In this document: in pieces, positions 11,803-24,700 of the stretch | How positions within the stretch are numbered: position 1 is the stretch's first letter | Layout of the letters: every line of letters begins with the position of its first letter | Assembly (NCBI GenBank): GCA_030063045.1 | Contig: JAQSEB010000012.1 | Location: 868,001-932,000, forward strand | Source of the DNA: Pratylenchus scribneri | Lineage: Eukaryota > Nematoda > Chromadorea > Rhabditida > Pratylenchidae | DNA: 64,000 nt | Direction of reading: 5' to 3' | Program-made: the position numbers and the translations under genes | The notes under the pieces: model-generated | Seen by the model: only the letters and a program-made list of their open reading frames with translations | What the model was told of the DNA's origin: nothing | The model's database searches: none

Positions 11803-12683
11803 AGTTGGGTTCATGTCTTCCCGGACGGTCTTCGCCTTCCTTTGTGCAGCAGATAGAAGCGGTCAACACACTTTTTGATCTAATTCAGCGCAGGAAGAGG
11901 GCACATAATTCATCTAAATTGCTACAATTTTTTATTTGTTATTATTATCATTTCCATATAACAGGATCGGTTAGTGGTATTTAGCACCCCCACCGATCAT
12001 TTGAATTTTCAATCTTTAATTCCTCCAATCCTAATTATTCTCTGTGACAGTCGGCATCATCGATGCGATATTCTTGTCCAGCAACAATCACTAATGGACT
12101 TGGTCCCATTCTCTTTATACAAATGCATTTTGCCCTTCCTCTTTTCCCAGCATCGCAATTAGAGGCGACATTCCCGGCAAATGTATGGTGCTGGGCTGGC
12201 TGTGTTTGCCGATTTTGATTTTATCATCACATCCACATCCATTCCCAATTGCCCTATTTTTATGCATTAAAAAGGCCAACTTATAATTCATTTTTTCCTT
12301 TTATGGCTAAAAGCCTCAAAATTGATGCATAAAAATTTAGCCTAAGCCTATAAAGATTTAATCCTTGCTATTATCCTGCTGGTTCGGAACCCAAAGATTT
12401 GGTCGATTAGATGCTTGGCAAATTTATAAATCCTTTTTTAGCAAATTTATAGTTCACTTCTCCTTTTATAGCTATAAAGAAAAAGCAAAATGGCGAAATG
12501 ATTTCCTCTTTATCCAGGTCCAAAATAAGCTCATCACTGTTTCAAAGAACACCTTATTACTCAATTGTTGCCGCCAAATTGACTCCTGCCTATTTGAATA
12601 TTGCCCAATCTGATGAAGCACGTACCATTTCTTTTATTCCTATAGAAAATGCTCGCATCTTGTTTATATTTTTAATATTATAA
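11803..12683. other. Coding-like blocks of uncertain strand
   Basis: Three segments have better codon texture than intergenic DNA. At 11810-11920 (+) an exon-like block after an attttcag acceptor reads FVQQIEAVNTLFDLIQRRKR. At 12051-12186 both strands are open: plus begins after ctgtgacag and could end at a GTATGG donor; minus reads KRMGPSPLVIVAGQEYRIDD. At 12520-12660 (+) after ttatccag it reads TPYYSIVAAKLTPAYLNIAQ. I could not join them into a phase-consistent model and recognise none of them. They may be remnants of one plus-strand gene. Confidence 0.3.
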
Positions 12684-13006
12684 TCTATAATAAGAAAATA
12701 ATTGAATGAATTTTATTGTTGGTCAAATAAGAAATATTTAAATAAAAAAGAAAATTTATTTTGAATAATTTCGAGAAAGTTTACGAAATAAGACCTGAAA
12801 ATGTGTAAGATTTGCAATGAGAATTTATTTTCCAAATCCCAGAGAATTTTGTTAAGATTAATGCTAATGATTATCAAATTAATCCTACTGGATAGAAAAA
12901 AAAACAATTAAATTATAAGGCAATAATAAATAAAATGAATCAACAAAATGCCGGGATATCATTTCCGCAGCCTATCATCCTTTGAAATGCAGCGACAACC
13001 GACAAC

Positions 13007-16000
13007 TCATTGGCCTTCCTGTTCAAGATTTATTAAATTATAGCAGCGAGTTGGAAGAGAATCTGTGAAAAGATTTAAAAATTAAAATAATAAAAAAATT
13101 TTAAATGGATGGTATTTAATTTTGCGAATAAATTATTGAAAATTGCGAAAATTTTATAACGGTTTAACGATTTGTCCTAGACCCCCAAACCTTAAACCCA
13201 ATCGATAGATCTCGTCAAATCGCATCGAATGAATATATTTTGTCGTGGTTTGATCAAAAATTAATGGTTTTAAACCACTTAAACCGTTTTATCGGGTTTG
13301 GTTTAAAACCAATTAAACCATGACAAATTATATACCATTCGACGCGTCTTGACGAGCTCTATTCAATGGTATATGGTTTAAAACCCCTAAACCGGTATAA
13401 ACTTTTCGCGATTTTCAATAATTTATTCGCAATTTTAAATATTTCCCTTTTTTAAATTCCGATTCACCTCGAATGCCTCGAAGATTCTCTAGCTCCATTT
13501 GTAATGAGTCAATTTGCCTTTTTTCCAATAAGGCATCAGCTTCTGCTCTTCTAATTCTTTCTTTCATTTTCTCCTCTGTGGCATTGGTGAAATATCGCCT
13601 TTTTGCATCCTCCAATAAATTTTCCAATTCAGTGAGTTGGGCGTCATCAACATTTTCCAATGAATCTGTACAAATTGGGTCTATTATGTGGGAATATATG
13701 AACTCTTTATATACTGACTGAGTTGATCCAAAGCATATTGAAGTTTCTTTTCAGATTCCATTAATTTGTCTTGTAAAGCCTTTGAAATGCTCTCAGCGAA
13801 GGTTGCTTTTTTGGCAACTTCATTCGATTGTTCCATATCGGAATTCGCCTTAATAATATATTATTGATAAATTTAAGAAGAAAGTGGATTTGTGGATCAC
13901 CTTTTTACTTTTTATTTTCTTCATATTTATTTTGGATATAATTAAGGGGAAATATTTAAAATGCCGAATAAATTATTGAAAATGCCGAATAAGTATTAAT
14001 AGATTTAAACGGTTTTGATTTGTCATTGCCCCTCAAACCATATAAACAATCGATAGATCTCGTCAAGACGCATCGAATGGTATAATATTTGCCATGGTTT
14101 GATGAATGTTAAAATAGTTTTGAAACAAAAACTAAAAGAATGGTTTAAACGGTTTAATACCTTTAATTTTAGGCCAAATCACAACCAAATATATACCATT
14201 CGATGCGCCTTGACGAGATCCATCGGTAAGATATAGGGTTTGGGGGTCTATGATAAACCACTAAACCGTTAAAATCTATTATTTCGTTATTCGGCATTTT
14301 CAATAATTTATTCGGTAAATTAAATATTATCCATTAAGTAAAAAATGTTTCCTCTTTATCGACCAATTATATGTGCGTTACCTGATTCACAAAGTCCTTC
14401 GTTGTTATGCCATAGCCATCAATATCGGCATTTATTGTGCCCAGTAATTCCTCATTTTGTTTTGATTTGGCCAACGTTTGTTCCGCCAAATCGGCTAATT
14501 TTGCCGATTCTTTGGCCAAATTTGATGCCCTCAATTGCCCCTCATCCGCAAATAATTTTGCCATTTCGGCATCATATTTTGCATCGCCAACTGCTTTCTC
14601 TGCTTCAATAGTCAATTCCTCTGCTGACCGTATTTCTTTTTCGATCTCGGGCAAATTGGTCAATTCTTCAATTGCCTCAGTTCTACTTTGATCAATTTTT
14701 CCATGAAAATCTAAAGAACCAAAAGTAATATTTCGATGTTTATGTTTCTAGTTTCTATATGGATTGTATTTAATTTTGCGAATAAATTATTGAAAATTGC
14801 GAATAGAATATTGAAAATTGCAAAAAGTTTATAACGGTTTAACGGTTTGTCCTAGACACCCAAACCTTATACCGAATCAATAGATCTCGTCAAGACGCGT
14901 CGATTGGTATATATTTTGTCTTGGTTTGATCAAAAATTAAGGGTTTTAAACTAAACCATTTTATGGGGTTTTGGTTCAAAACCATTTAAACCATGGCAAA
15001 TTATATACCATTCAATGCGTCTTGACGAGCTTTTCGAATGAATATATGGTTTGTGAATTTTGGGCAAACCAATAAACAGTAATACTCTATTCGCCATTTT
15101 CAATAATTCATTCGTCATTTTAAATATTTCCTGTTTGTATATTTTAATTTTTTTACCTGATAGGACATCATGTGAATCTTTGCCATCATTCCATGTTTTT
15201 GTGGCCAAATCGAATGCAGCTTGTGTGCGCGTGTTGTAGCTTCCAACTTCACTAAATGTTTGATCAATTGCATTCTGTTTTTCCTTGACTACGGCCAATT
15301 GTTCTGAAGCTTCTCTAAGCATTTTTGCTGCTTCAGCCAACAAATCTTCTTGTTCATTTCCTTCTTCTATGACGCTTTTAAGAGCATTTTGTCCTTCTAT
15401 ATGGACATTTGCCGAATCCGAGTGAAATGCCCTAGGCAAAATGTTCGGCAAACGAATGCTTTCAACACTGGAAAGTATAATTGCGGCGTCATCATAAGTT
15501 TTGCTTGTTTCTATTGATTGTTCTTGGGCCAATTTTTGGGTATTTTTCAGGCGTTGTTCCAATTCATGTATATTTTCAAATAGGGAACCAATTTGTTGGC
15601 TGGTACTTGTGGCTCCAAAAATTGCTTCATTCGCATCATTAAGTGCTTGCCTGGAAGCATTCCTGATCTGCAAATAATAAAAAACAACCAATTTTAATTT
15701 GTGAATTGATTAAAAATAATAGGGTAAGCCCTGGTTTATCGCGGTCAGTTTGTCGCCGAGCCATTTTGTCGCCGGCCGATTTGTCGCCGCCCAATTTGTC
15801 GCCCTTAAATAACTCATCAATGTGTGAACCAATTTGAATATTTTTGGTATTAAGGAAAAGACCATTGGCTATCAAATTATATTAATTTTATTTAAATTGG
15901 TTCCGAATTGATGGAATTATAGCCAAAAAACCATTCAAAATGACCTTTATTATAGATTTGCGAAATTTTCAGTTATTTTTTTGGGCACTTCACTATTTCT

Positions 16001-19000
16001 GAACCAATCTAAATAAAATTAATATCATTTAATTGCTAGGAGTCTGCTCTTTAATTTGATGCCAAAATCATCCAAATTGGTTCTTGATGACTTATTTAAC
16101 GGCGACAAATCGGCCGGCGGCAAATTGGGTGGCGACAAAACGACTCGGCGACAAACTGGCCGCGACAAATAGTCCTGGGTCCTGCTGTTCCCAAAATAAT
16201 ATCTAATATGGATACCTGTTCAGCCATATCAAATATTTCCCGACGCCTTTGTTCCTGTTTAGCCGACAATTGTTTTGCTTCTTCTGCTAATTCCGATAAT
16301 TTTGCACTTTTTTCGCCATATCTGTTTGCAGCTTCTTCTGCACTGGCCAAATGTTGTTCACCGTGTGTCTGAACGTAGTGGATGCCAACAGTGAGCTCTT
16401 TTTGAGTTCCATCTTTGTCCACATTGAATCTTCCCAACTGAGCCTCCATCCCCAGCGAATTTGTGGCAATTTGTCCCAATGACGCCTTCCATCAATTGGC
16501 CGGCTTCCCTGATTTGTTCATTCATTGTTTTCATCTGTTCTCGTATCATTGAATCATCGCCGACTTAAAATTCATTTGGTTCATGACTAAATTATAATAT
16601 TTTTTACCAAATTTTTCTTCAGCTTTATTTTGCAATGCTTCCACATCCACTTTGATTTTTTCGACTCTTTCATCAAAATCGCTGTCATTAACCGTAATCG
16701 GATTCTGATGAATTTCTTCTAAATTTTCCCTCAGGCCACTCATTGTTCGATTTATGTCATTTTTCCTTGAATGAATTAGGGCATAGCAATCATCGCATGC
16801 CGGGCATCCATTGCGTAAATTGTAACGATTCTGAACAAATATTTAATGATAGACATTTAATTTTTCACACCTCCGAACATTGATCACATCTTCGCCCTTC
16901 AACATTCTGATGGCATAAACATTGGCCTGTTTGTGTGTCGCATTCTGCAGTTTCAGCACTAAATAGTAATATGATAAAAAAACATTATTGTAAAATTTTT
17001 TAATTTTATGTAGTTTTTTTCAAACCCATAAATTTATTTCCGTATTACGACACTTGCGGACCCGACACTTGCGGACCAAACGGTCTGGCGCCAATGGTGG
17101 TAAAGCCATTGTGGAATTGTTTATGCTATATTATAAGGCATAAAATTAGCTACAAAATGACATCAAAGGCATTGACCAATGTTGAATATTCAACGAGTTA
17201 TGGCCAAAAAACAGCCAAAAAAATTTAATTAAATCAACATATTTTGGCCATTACTCGGTGGATATTCAACATGGTCAATGCCTTTGCTGTCATTTTGTAG
17301 CTAATTTTATGCCTTATAAAATGCTCTAAACAATTCCAAAATAGCTTTACCACAATCGGCGCCAGACCGTTTGGTCCGCAAGTGTCGGCCAACCATTTAT
17401 TTCTCCTCTCATTGTATATTTATATCAAAAATATGATTAATTTTAAAAGATAGTTTGAAGCAATTCGCGAGCGAATTAAATAAAAATTAATAAAATTTAA
17501 AATATCTTAATAAAATTTTAAAATTTAGATAAAAAAAAAATTTTTAATACTATCTTAAATTTATTTAAATTTTTTGTAAATTTTTTTCAAACCCATAAAT
17601 TTTTTTTGTCAGCTTATTATATATTTCTATTCTATCAAGAAATTTGTTTGATTTTAAAAAATATTCGGCTCAATAAATACCGATTTAAATAAAAAGCTTA
17701 TAAAAATGGTAAAATTTAAATATTTAAACCATCTTTCCAATTTTAAAAGTTTTATATAAATTTAAACTTATTTAATTTTTTTTTAAATCCATAAATTTAT
17801 TTGCCCTTTCATTTTATATTATTATAACGAAATTTGTTTTCACCCGATCGGATCACAATTGCATTGTTTACATCCTTCAAGATCAAAGCCAAAATTTTTA
17901 GGTGCGCATCGATCACATTTCCTTCCCATGACACCAGTTTTACAATTGCACTGCAAATTGTCATTTGCCATTTAAAATAGCTTTTTTCAATTTACCTGGC
18001 CTGTTATCAAATCGCATATTCCACCGTCCAAACTGCCTAGGGGATCGCATTCGCATGGTTGACATCCATTGCCAGAGGAAATATTGAAAAAGCCCGGGGA
18101 ACATTGCTCGCATCGCTGACCAATCACATTCGGTTGGCATTCACATTGACCATCGGTTTGCCGGCATTCCAACAATTCATCATAATCTTGATTTGGGCGG
18201 CGAAGTGTGCCGGCAGTGTAACAATTGCAAGGTTTGCAATCGCCTTTGTTTTCAGCAAGTGCATCACCCCAAAAACCATTAGTACATTTTTCGCAATTCC
18301 ATCCAGTTGTATGATAAATACATCTTAAAATAATATAATTAGAACTCGGAAAAAAATTTCACTATTTTTTCCTATCATTATTTATGCATAAAAAGGCGAT
18401 AAAAATTCCAATTTAATTTGAGCCCAAAATATTGAACTTTATTTTAATTTTTTTCACTATTTTGGCATTTTTGTCACTATTTCACTATATTGACACTATT
18501 TCGGCCTTCAGAAAATTCTATCAAAAAATAAAATTTTCCCTCTTGGGGAATTTTTCACCAAAAATTTTTCTATAGAACCAATTTAGTCTAGTTTTTATTT
18601 CTCAATAACCCATTTTTCATCAAAAATTTTCTCCTTTTGATCATTTTGGTCAAAATTTTTGAGAGCTTTTTTATTCAAAAAATTTTTTGATAAAATTTTT
18701 GTCACTTTTTTGAAAATTTTGCCATTATTTTGGGAATTTATCAATATTTTTGTCACTATTTTGCAATTTTTGACACTAGTCATTATTTCGATTCCTGATC
18801 CCTATTTTTCCGAGCCCTAAATATAATACTATGTATGCTCAAATAGAACTGTGCTGCTACTTGTGCCCCGATACCTTTTGCACTCTCCAGTAATTGTGTC
18901 GCATTTGCCAATAGCGTTTGGATCTGTATTTCCATTGCAATTGCATTTTTGACATGGGATGTTTTCCACTGGATTTCCGAAAGATTCTTCTGCACAAATT

Positions 19001-20581
19001 TCGCATTTTCTTCCCGCATAACCATCTGGACATTCCGTACACAATGTATCACCGTCGCCCATCAAAATGCAAGGACCATCTTCAGGACAATCACATCTAT
19101 TTTTTCAAATTTTAAGAATTTTTTAAGGATAGTATTTAATTTGGCGAATAAATTATTGAAAATGGCGAAAAGTCTATAACGATTTAGCATTTAGTGGTTC
19201 GTCCTAGACTCCCAAACCATACACCCATTCGATAGATCTCGTCAAGACGCATTGAATGGTATATAATTTGTCATGGTTTGACCAAAAATTAAAGGTTTTA
19301 AACCGTTTAAACCTTACACGGTTTTTGGTTCAAAACTACTTTAAAATGGTTAAATCTAAAACCAAATCGTTATCAAACGATGCATCTCGTCGAGATCTAT
19401 CGAATGGGTATAGGGTTTGTGGGTTTAGGACAAATTTATAAACAGTTATAAACCGTTTTATTCTATTCTCCATTTTCAATATTCTATTCGCCATTTTCAA
19501 TACTCTATTCGCCATTTTCAATAATATATTCGCCATTTTCAATACTCTATTGCTATTCGCATTTTTCAATAATCTATTCGCCATTTTCAATACTCTATTC
19601 GCCATTTTCAATATTCTATCGCCATTTTCAATACTCTATTCGCCATTTTCAATATTCTATTCGCCATTTTCAATACTCTATTCGCCATTTTCAATATTCT
19701 ATCGCCATTTTCAATACTCTATTCGCCATTTTCAATATTCTATCGCCATTTTCAATACTCTATTCGCCATTTTCAATATTCTATCGCCATTTTCAATACT
19801 CTATTCGCCATTTTCAATATTCTATTCGCCATTTTCAATACTCTATTCGCCATTTTCAATATTCTATCGCCATTTTCAATACTCTATTTGCCATTTTCAA
19901 TATTCTATCGCCATTTTCAATACTCTATTTGCCATTTTCAATATTCTATCGCCATTTTCAATACTCTATTCGCCATTTTCAATATTCTATTCGCCATTTT
20001 CAATACTCTATTCGCCATTTTCAATATTCTATCGCCATTTTCAATACTCTATTCGCCATTTTCAATATTCTATCGCCATTTTCAATATTCTATCGCCATT
20101 TTCAATACTCTATTCGCCATTTTCAATATTCTATTCGCCATTTTCAATACTCTATTCGCCATTTTCAATATTCTATCGCCATTTTCAATACTCTATTTGC
20201 CATTTTCAATACTCTATTTGCCATTTTCAATACTCTATTCGCCGCTTTCAATATTCTATTCGCCATTTTCAATATTCTATTCGCCATTTTTAAATATTTC
20301 CCATTTTTTAATCTGTATAAAAAATCAACCAACTTTTTGCAATCTTCTGAAGTGCCAGTCAATGCATCGCCATAAAATCCACGAGTGCATCTTTCACATG
20401 TATCTCCGGCAGTATTGTCTTGACAAATACAAACACCCGATTCGGCATCACAACTCTCGGAATGGCTATGGCACTCGCCTTAAATTATAAAATTTCATAG
20501 AAGAAATCTTATTTAAAAATGTGATTCACATGGAATGCATTTTGTGAGTGGTCCACCAAATTTTCGTTCAGGGAATTTGGA
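13007..20581 (-). CDS. lam-2: Laminin gamma chain, C-terminal part (5' part missing)
   Basis: Secreted basement-membrane subunit of the laminin trimer. Exons: 20530-20581 (start unresolved), 20334-20478, 18875-19096, 17996-18323, 17844-17950, 16871-16958, 16608-16830, 16216-16563, 15157-15667, 14382-14710, 13719-13848, 13468-13665, 13007-13062. Six laminin-EGF modules come first; the third reads [15 protein letters not shown], close to the nidogen-binding NIDPNAV motif of gamma-1. A long coiled coil follows, entered through [13 protein letters not shown]. The protein ends [18 protein letters not shown], with the near-terminal Cys expected of gamma chains. Six modules after the L4 domain matches gamma-1. 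The first exon reads [12 protein letters not shown], the L4 exit, but an in-frame TAA lies just upstream (20582-20584) with no acceptor between. No LN, early LE or L4 sequence is in the window. One extra G at 16475-16477 breaks the frame. Confidence 0.88.
13105..13445. mobile_element. Family R2 foldback element in the last laminin intron
   Basis: The termini read gcgaataaattattgaaaat and the inverse attttcaataatttattcgc. The interior carries the family core (tcgtcaa.tcgcatcgaatg and its inverse cattcgacgcgtcttgacga) and ttaaacc-rich arms. Non-coding, first of four copies in this gene. Confidence 0.8.
13925..14335. mobile_element. Family R2 foldback element, second laminin copy
   Basis: Same architecture as the copy at 13.1 kb: termini around ccgaataaattattgaaaat and its inverse, core gatctcgtcaagacgcatcg and the inverse cgatgcgccttgacgagatc. 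It fills the intron between exons 14382-14710 and 13719-13848. Confidence 0.8.
14755..15130. mobile_element. Family R2 foldback element, third laminin copy
   Basis: Termini gcgaataaattattgaaaat (left) and cgccattttcaataattcat (right), with core gatctcgtcaagacgcgtcg and inverse. It lies in the intron between exons 15157-15667 and 14382-14710. Confidence 0.8.
15722..16192. mobile_element. Foldback element rich in TTTGTCGCC motifs
   Basis: The left arm repeats ttgtcgcc several times (15746-15805) and the right arm holds the inverse ggcgacaaa (16098-16170). The ends gtaagccctggtttatcgcg and the inverse of cgcgacaaatagtcctgggt pair imperfectly. It sits in the laminin intron between exons 16216-16563 and 15157-15667. 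Chance open frames run into it. Confidence 0.75.
17062..17388. mobile_element. Foldback element with CCGACACTTGCGGACC termini
   Basis: Left end CCGACACTTGCGGACCAAAC, right end its inverse. The arms continue through ggtctggcgcc and a shared ggcataaaattagctacaaa, meeting near 17220. Located in the laminin intron between exons 17844-17950 and 16871-16958. Confidence 0.8.
19125..20305. mobile_element. Family R2 foldback element, fourth laminin copy, expanded
   Basis: Left end ggcgaataaattattgaaaa, core gatctcgtcaagacgcattg and inverse as in the other R2 copies. The right terminal unit, present once or twice in the sister copies, is here replaced by about 40 tandem units (19445-20290). Confidence 0.8.
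19445..20290. repeat. 19-21-bp satellite derived from an R2 element end
   Basis: About 40 units of ttcgccattttcaatactct plus one base. Units alternate between ...atactcta and ...atattcta, and some have lost the TT before CGCC. The unit equals the right terminus of the surrounding R2 element. A 21-bp unit keeps frames open, which gives long FAIFNTL-type readings with no biological support. Confidence 0.92.
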
Positions 20582-21091
20582 TTAATAAGGCATACAAGTT
20601 TAATTATTCCCTTTTATATATTCTTCAATTAACTTAAGGCAATATTATCTTAAAATATTTAAAACTCCTAAAATATTTCTAATTAATTAATTAGTATTTA
20701 AATAAAAAAATATTTGCATTTTTTTTAATTTGCCAATTTAAATTTATTGCTCATTTTTCAATCCTCCTCCCTAAATAATCCCTTCCAAATGGCCAATTCT
20801 CCACCCTTCAATCATCAATTTCAATCCATATTCCCCCAATCCACATTGACCCAATCCATTTGAGTTTTGGGCCATTGGCCAAAAGGCCCAAAACCGAAGA
20901 TGACTCACTCATCTCCATCACCTTCTTCTTCCTCCTTTGGCCCCTCGAGTGTCGATGGCAGCAAATGAATGAGAGGGGGAAGAAGGCCCCAACGGGGCTT
21001 GGTCGTCCGTCAATGTGGCTGCTGGACGAAGATTTGACCCAACATAAAGATCATTCGACCTCCGCTTCCTCCTTCCTATTCTTCGCAATTA
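20582..21091. other. Region where the laminin 5' part should be
   Basis: AT-rich to 20760, then a GC-richer block (20840-21060) with a short open frame on plus (SFGPLAKRPKTEDDS...). I see no laminin exon, acceptor or L4 sequence on the minus strand. The M30 minisatellite follows directly. The block is unlike flanking intron DNA and may mark a rearrangement junction. Confidence 0.4.
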
Positions 21092-21595
21092 CAATTGCAC
21101 TTTCCAGAATGAAAAATTACAATCGCAATTACAATTACACTTTCCTGAATAAAAATTACAATCGCAATTACAATTGTACTTTCCGGAATGAAAATTACAA
21201 TCGCAATTACAATTACACTTTCCAGAATGAAAAATTACAATCGCAATAACAATTACACTTTCCTGAATAAAAATTACAATCGCAATTACAATTGTACTTT
21301 CCGGAATGAAAATTACAATCGCAATTACAATTGTACTTTCCGGAATGAAAATTACAATTGCACTAAAAATTACAATCGCAATTACAATTGCACTAAAAAT
21401 TACAATCGCAATTACAAGTGCACTAAAAATTACAATCGCAATTACAATTGCACTAAAAATTACAATCGCAATTACAATTGCACTAAAAATTACAATCGAA
21501 ATTACAATTGCACTAAAAATTACAATCGCAATTACAATTGCACTAAAAATTACAATCTCAATTACAATTGCATTTTCAGGAATAAAAATTACAAT
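21092..21595. repeat. 30-bp minisatellite (family M30), locus 2, reverse orientation
   Basis: About 16 units, mostly aattacaattgcactaaaaa plus ttacaatcgc, the reverse complement of the locus at 3.8-4.9 kb. The first units carry ctttccggaatgaaaatta linkers. It separates the truncated laminin gene from the next plus-strand gene. Confidence 0.95.
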
Positions 21596-21788
21596 TACGT
21601 CCAACTAATATAAAATTTATCTCACAATCTTCTCTCTTTAAAATGATTTATATTGAAGATTTTGAATGACTACAATATTCAGAAACTAATGATGACCTAA
21701 AAAACCTTGAGATTATACGATTTGCCCTGCCATTTACGAAATTTAAAAACAAAATCATATCCAAAAATGTAAAAAATTATAATTCCAG

Positions 21789-24700
21789 CAGAAACCCAAA
21801 AGAAAAGTGCACTGGCCAGAAGATTTGCTTAATTTGGTACAATACCGACTTTTCGATGCCAACAATGACGAGAGTTCAAATGAGGAGAAAGAAGATGAAG
21901 GTTACTTTTTAAAATATTTATAAAATCTTTATTTTTAAAACTTGTTAAAACATGGAAATATCCGGATAGAACAAAGCAATATGGCTTATAAATAAATTTT
22001 ATTCATTCTAATTAATTGATTAATTGCTGCTTACTTATTGACTCAAGTGTAAATGGCCCATTTAGTTTCACCTTATTTAATATTTTTGAGAAAACTTTAA
22101 TGAAAAATTACGGTATACGGGCTCGGAAGGGAAAATGGATGATGGGGACATTGGGTGATGGAAGGGAAAAAGAATGATGGGCGAGTCTCATATGTCAATC
22201 AAATTAACAATCAAGGGGAGGAGAATGATTGGAATTGGAGGGAATGAATATCTTTTGGTCTTATAGGATACTATTTTTTACCCAAAAACACAGTAGTTTT
22301 CTTATACCAAAAAACAGCCTTTTTGACTAAAACTTAATTTTTGACTTTTAATAAATCTGAGTCCGGTTTTTGATATCCTACAAACTTATAGCTTTGTAGA
22401 TCTCATCGAGTATATCGATTTGGCATATACATGGTTTGGTCAAAATTAAAGGGTATTAATATTAAACCGTTAAAGGGTATTAAACTGTTTAAATTATATT
22501 TCTATTTTTTGGTTTTAAATTCTTTAATTTTGGGACAAAACCTGACATTTTATATTCAATTCGATGCGTCTCGATGAGATCCAAAGAATGGCATAAGGTT
22601 TGTAGGGTCTAAAACTGGTTTCTGATTTGTTAGAACTCAAAAACTCTTTTGTCGGTAAAAATTGATATTTACCATATCATAGAATCTTATAAAAATTACA
22701 TTAAATGATATTCATATTTTTTGGAAGAAAACAAAATATATTTTTTTCCAAATTATTTGAAACACAAAAACACAATTCCAATTTAATATTTCAGCAGGCC
22801 AAGCAGGATCTACTAAATGGTATAAAAGACGGCAATTTTGTGGCGAAGAAATGGGCAGAATTGATAAACAACGTGAGCGCGAAAAAAGGAACGCATTTTT
22901 GCAAATGGACAACAACGATGAGATGGAGGAAGCGGAAGAAATTGAAAGGCCTGTAGATGAGGATGATGAAGATGTTTGGCCAAAAGGGGATGTAATATAT
23001 CTGTCAGATTCAGATACCGATGATGAATTGCAGGTTTATTATTATTATTTAATATGCTCATAAAGAATAGAAAAAAATTAAAAATTATTAAACATTTTAT
23101 GGATTCGAATTAAACAATTCACAATTTCAAGGTTTTTGGGCATTGTGCTTTAACTTTTTTTTTTTTTGATATGGCTAATCCAAATAATCAATATTTCAAT
23201 TTAAAAAAGAAAAGAAAATGGCAATTACTTGTAATATTAACGGCTAAATAGTCATATTGATAGAGGCATTATAAAAAAGAAAATTGATAAAGTTTAAGTC
23301 CAAAATTTGCAAATGTAGTAGAAGATTGGAGGGCTCTCTCTTTATTTTGCAGCCTAGTCGTTAAAGCTGTTGATTAGAACTATGTTTAGGGCTAGCTTTG
23401 GTTATAAAGAAGATTTTACTAAAAAATTTTTTCGATAATGTCGAGTGAAGAATCATTTATTTTTACAAATTACATCCTTAAACTTAGTCATTCAAATAAT
23501 AAATCCGGTATGGGATTGTAATTGAGATTGTAATTTTCATTCCGGAAAGTGCAATTGTAATTGCGATTGTAATTTTTAGTGCAAATGTAATTACAATTGT
23601 AATTTTTAATGCAATTGTAATTGCGATTGTAATTTTTTAGTGCAATTGTAATTGCGATTGTAATTTTTAGTGCAAATGTAATTACAATTGTAATTTTTAA
23701 TGCAATTGTAATTGCGATTGTAATTTTTTAGTGCAATTGTAATTGCGATTGTAATTTTTAGTGCAATTGTAATTGAGATTGTAATTTTTAGTGCAATTGT
23801 AATTGCGATTGTAATTTTTAGTGCAATTGTAATTGAGATTGTAATTTTTAGTGCAATTGTAATTGCGATTGTAATTTTTAGTGCAATTGTAATTGCGATT
23901 GTAATTTTTAGTGCAAATGTAATTACAATTGTAATTTTTAATGCAATTGTAATTGCGATTGTAATTTTTAGTGCAAATGTAATTACAATTGTAATTTTTA
24001 GTGCAATTGTAATTGCGATTGTAATTTTTAGTGCAATTGTAATTGAGATTGTAATTTTTAGTGCAATTGTAATTGCGATTGTAATTTTTAGTGCAATTGT
24101 AATTGCAATTGTAATTTTTAGTGCAATTGTAATTGCGATTTTAACCATTGCGGTAAGGGATTGTACTAAATTTAAATTGTTAATCAATTTAGTTGCTAAT
24201 TTATGATTATTTTATTTGAGTTGCAATTTTCTCCTAAATTGTAGATTTGGATTGGTCAAAATTTAAAAAAGTTGTTATGACCCTAAAACCTTGCAATTAT
24301 CGATTTGACTTAAAATAAATAAATAGACAATTTGATATTTTAAACGTTTAAAATAAAATTTACTTTCTCAATTTAACTGACTTTCCTTTTCTCAATTTTA
24401 GGTGGTTTTACAGAAAAAGAAAAACCAAGAAACAAAAATAGAATGGCCAGGAAAACTTCATGAAGTGGACATAGACCCTTTGGAATGCAATTCGAAACCA
24501 GCAGGGAAAAATAGTCAAGCAAAATTGATTGAGGAAGCAAGATGGGCGGAAACGACCAAAAATAGGTTTAATTTATCAATAAAAAATGAAAATGCCGAAA
24601 AATTAAGGGAACAATGGTCTATCTTTTAAAGACCCATAAATCTTGCCCAATCATTAGATCTCACCAAGGCGCATCATTTGATTGATATTTACAAATGTTC

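Noticed and set aside
11221..11984. MKHIFPENTNLKG tandem-repeat protein and its reverse-strand counterpart
   Set aside because: The 39-bp unit is a multiple of three, so both strands stay open by arithmetic; units of 38 bp break the frame.
18059..18328. 89-aa plus-strand frame
   Set aside because: Antisense shadow of laminin LE exon 17996-18323.
19550..20490. 247-aa and 200-aa FAIFNTL-type proteins
   Set aside because: Satellite read in phase; the end of the second frame is antisense to a laminin exon.
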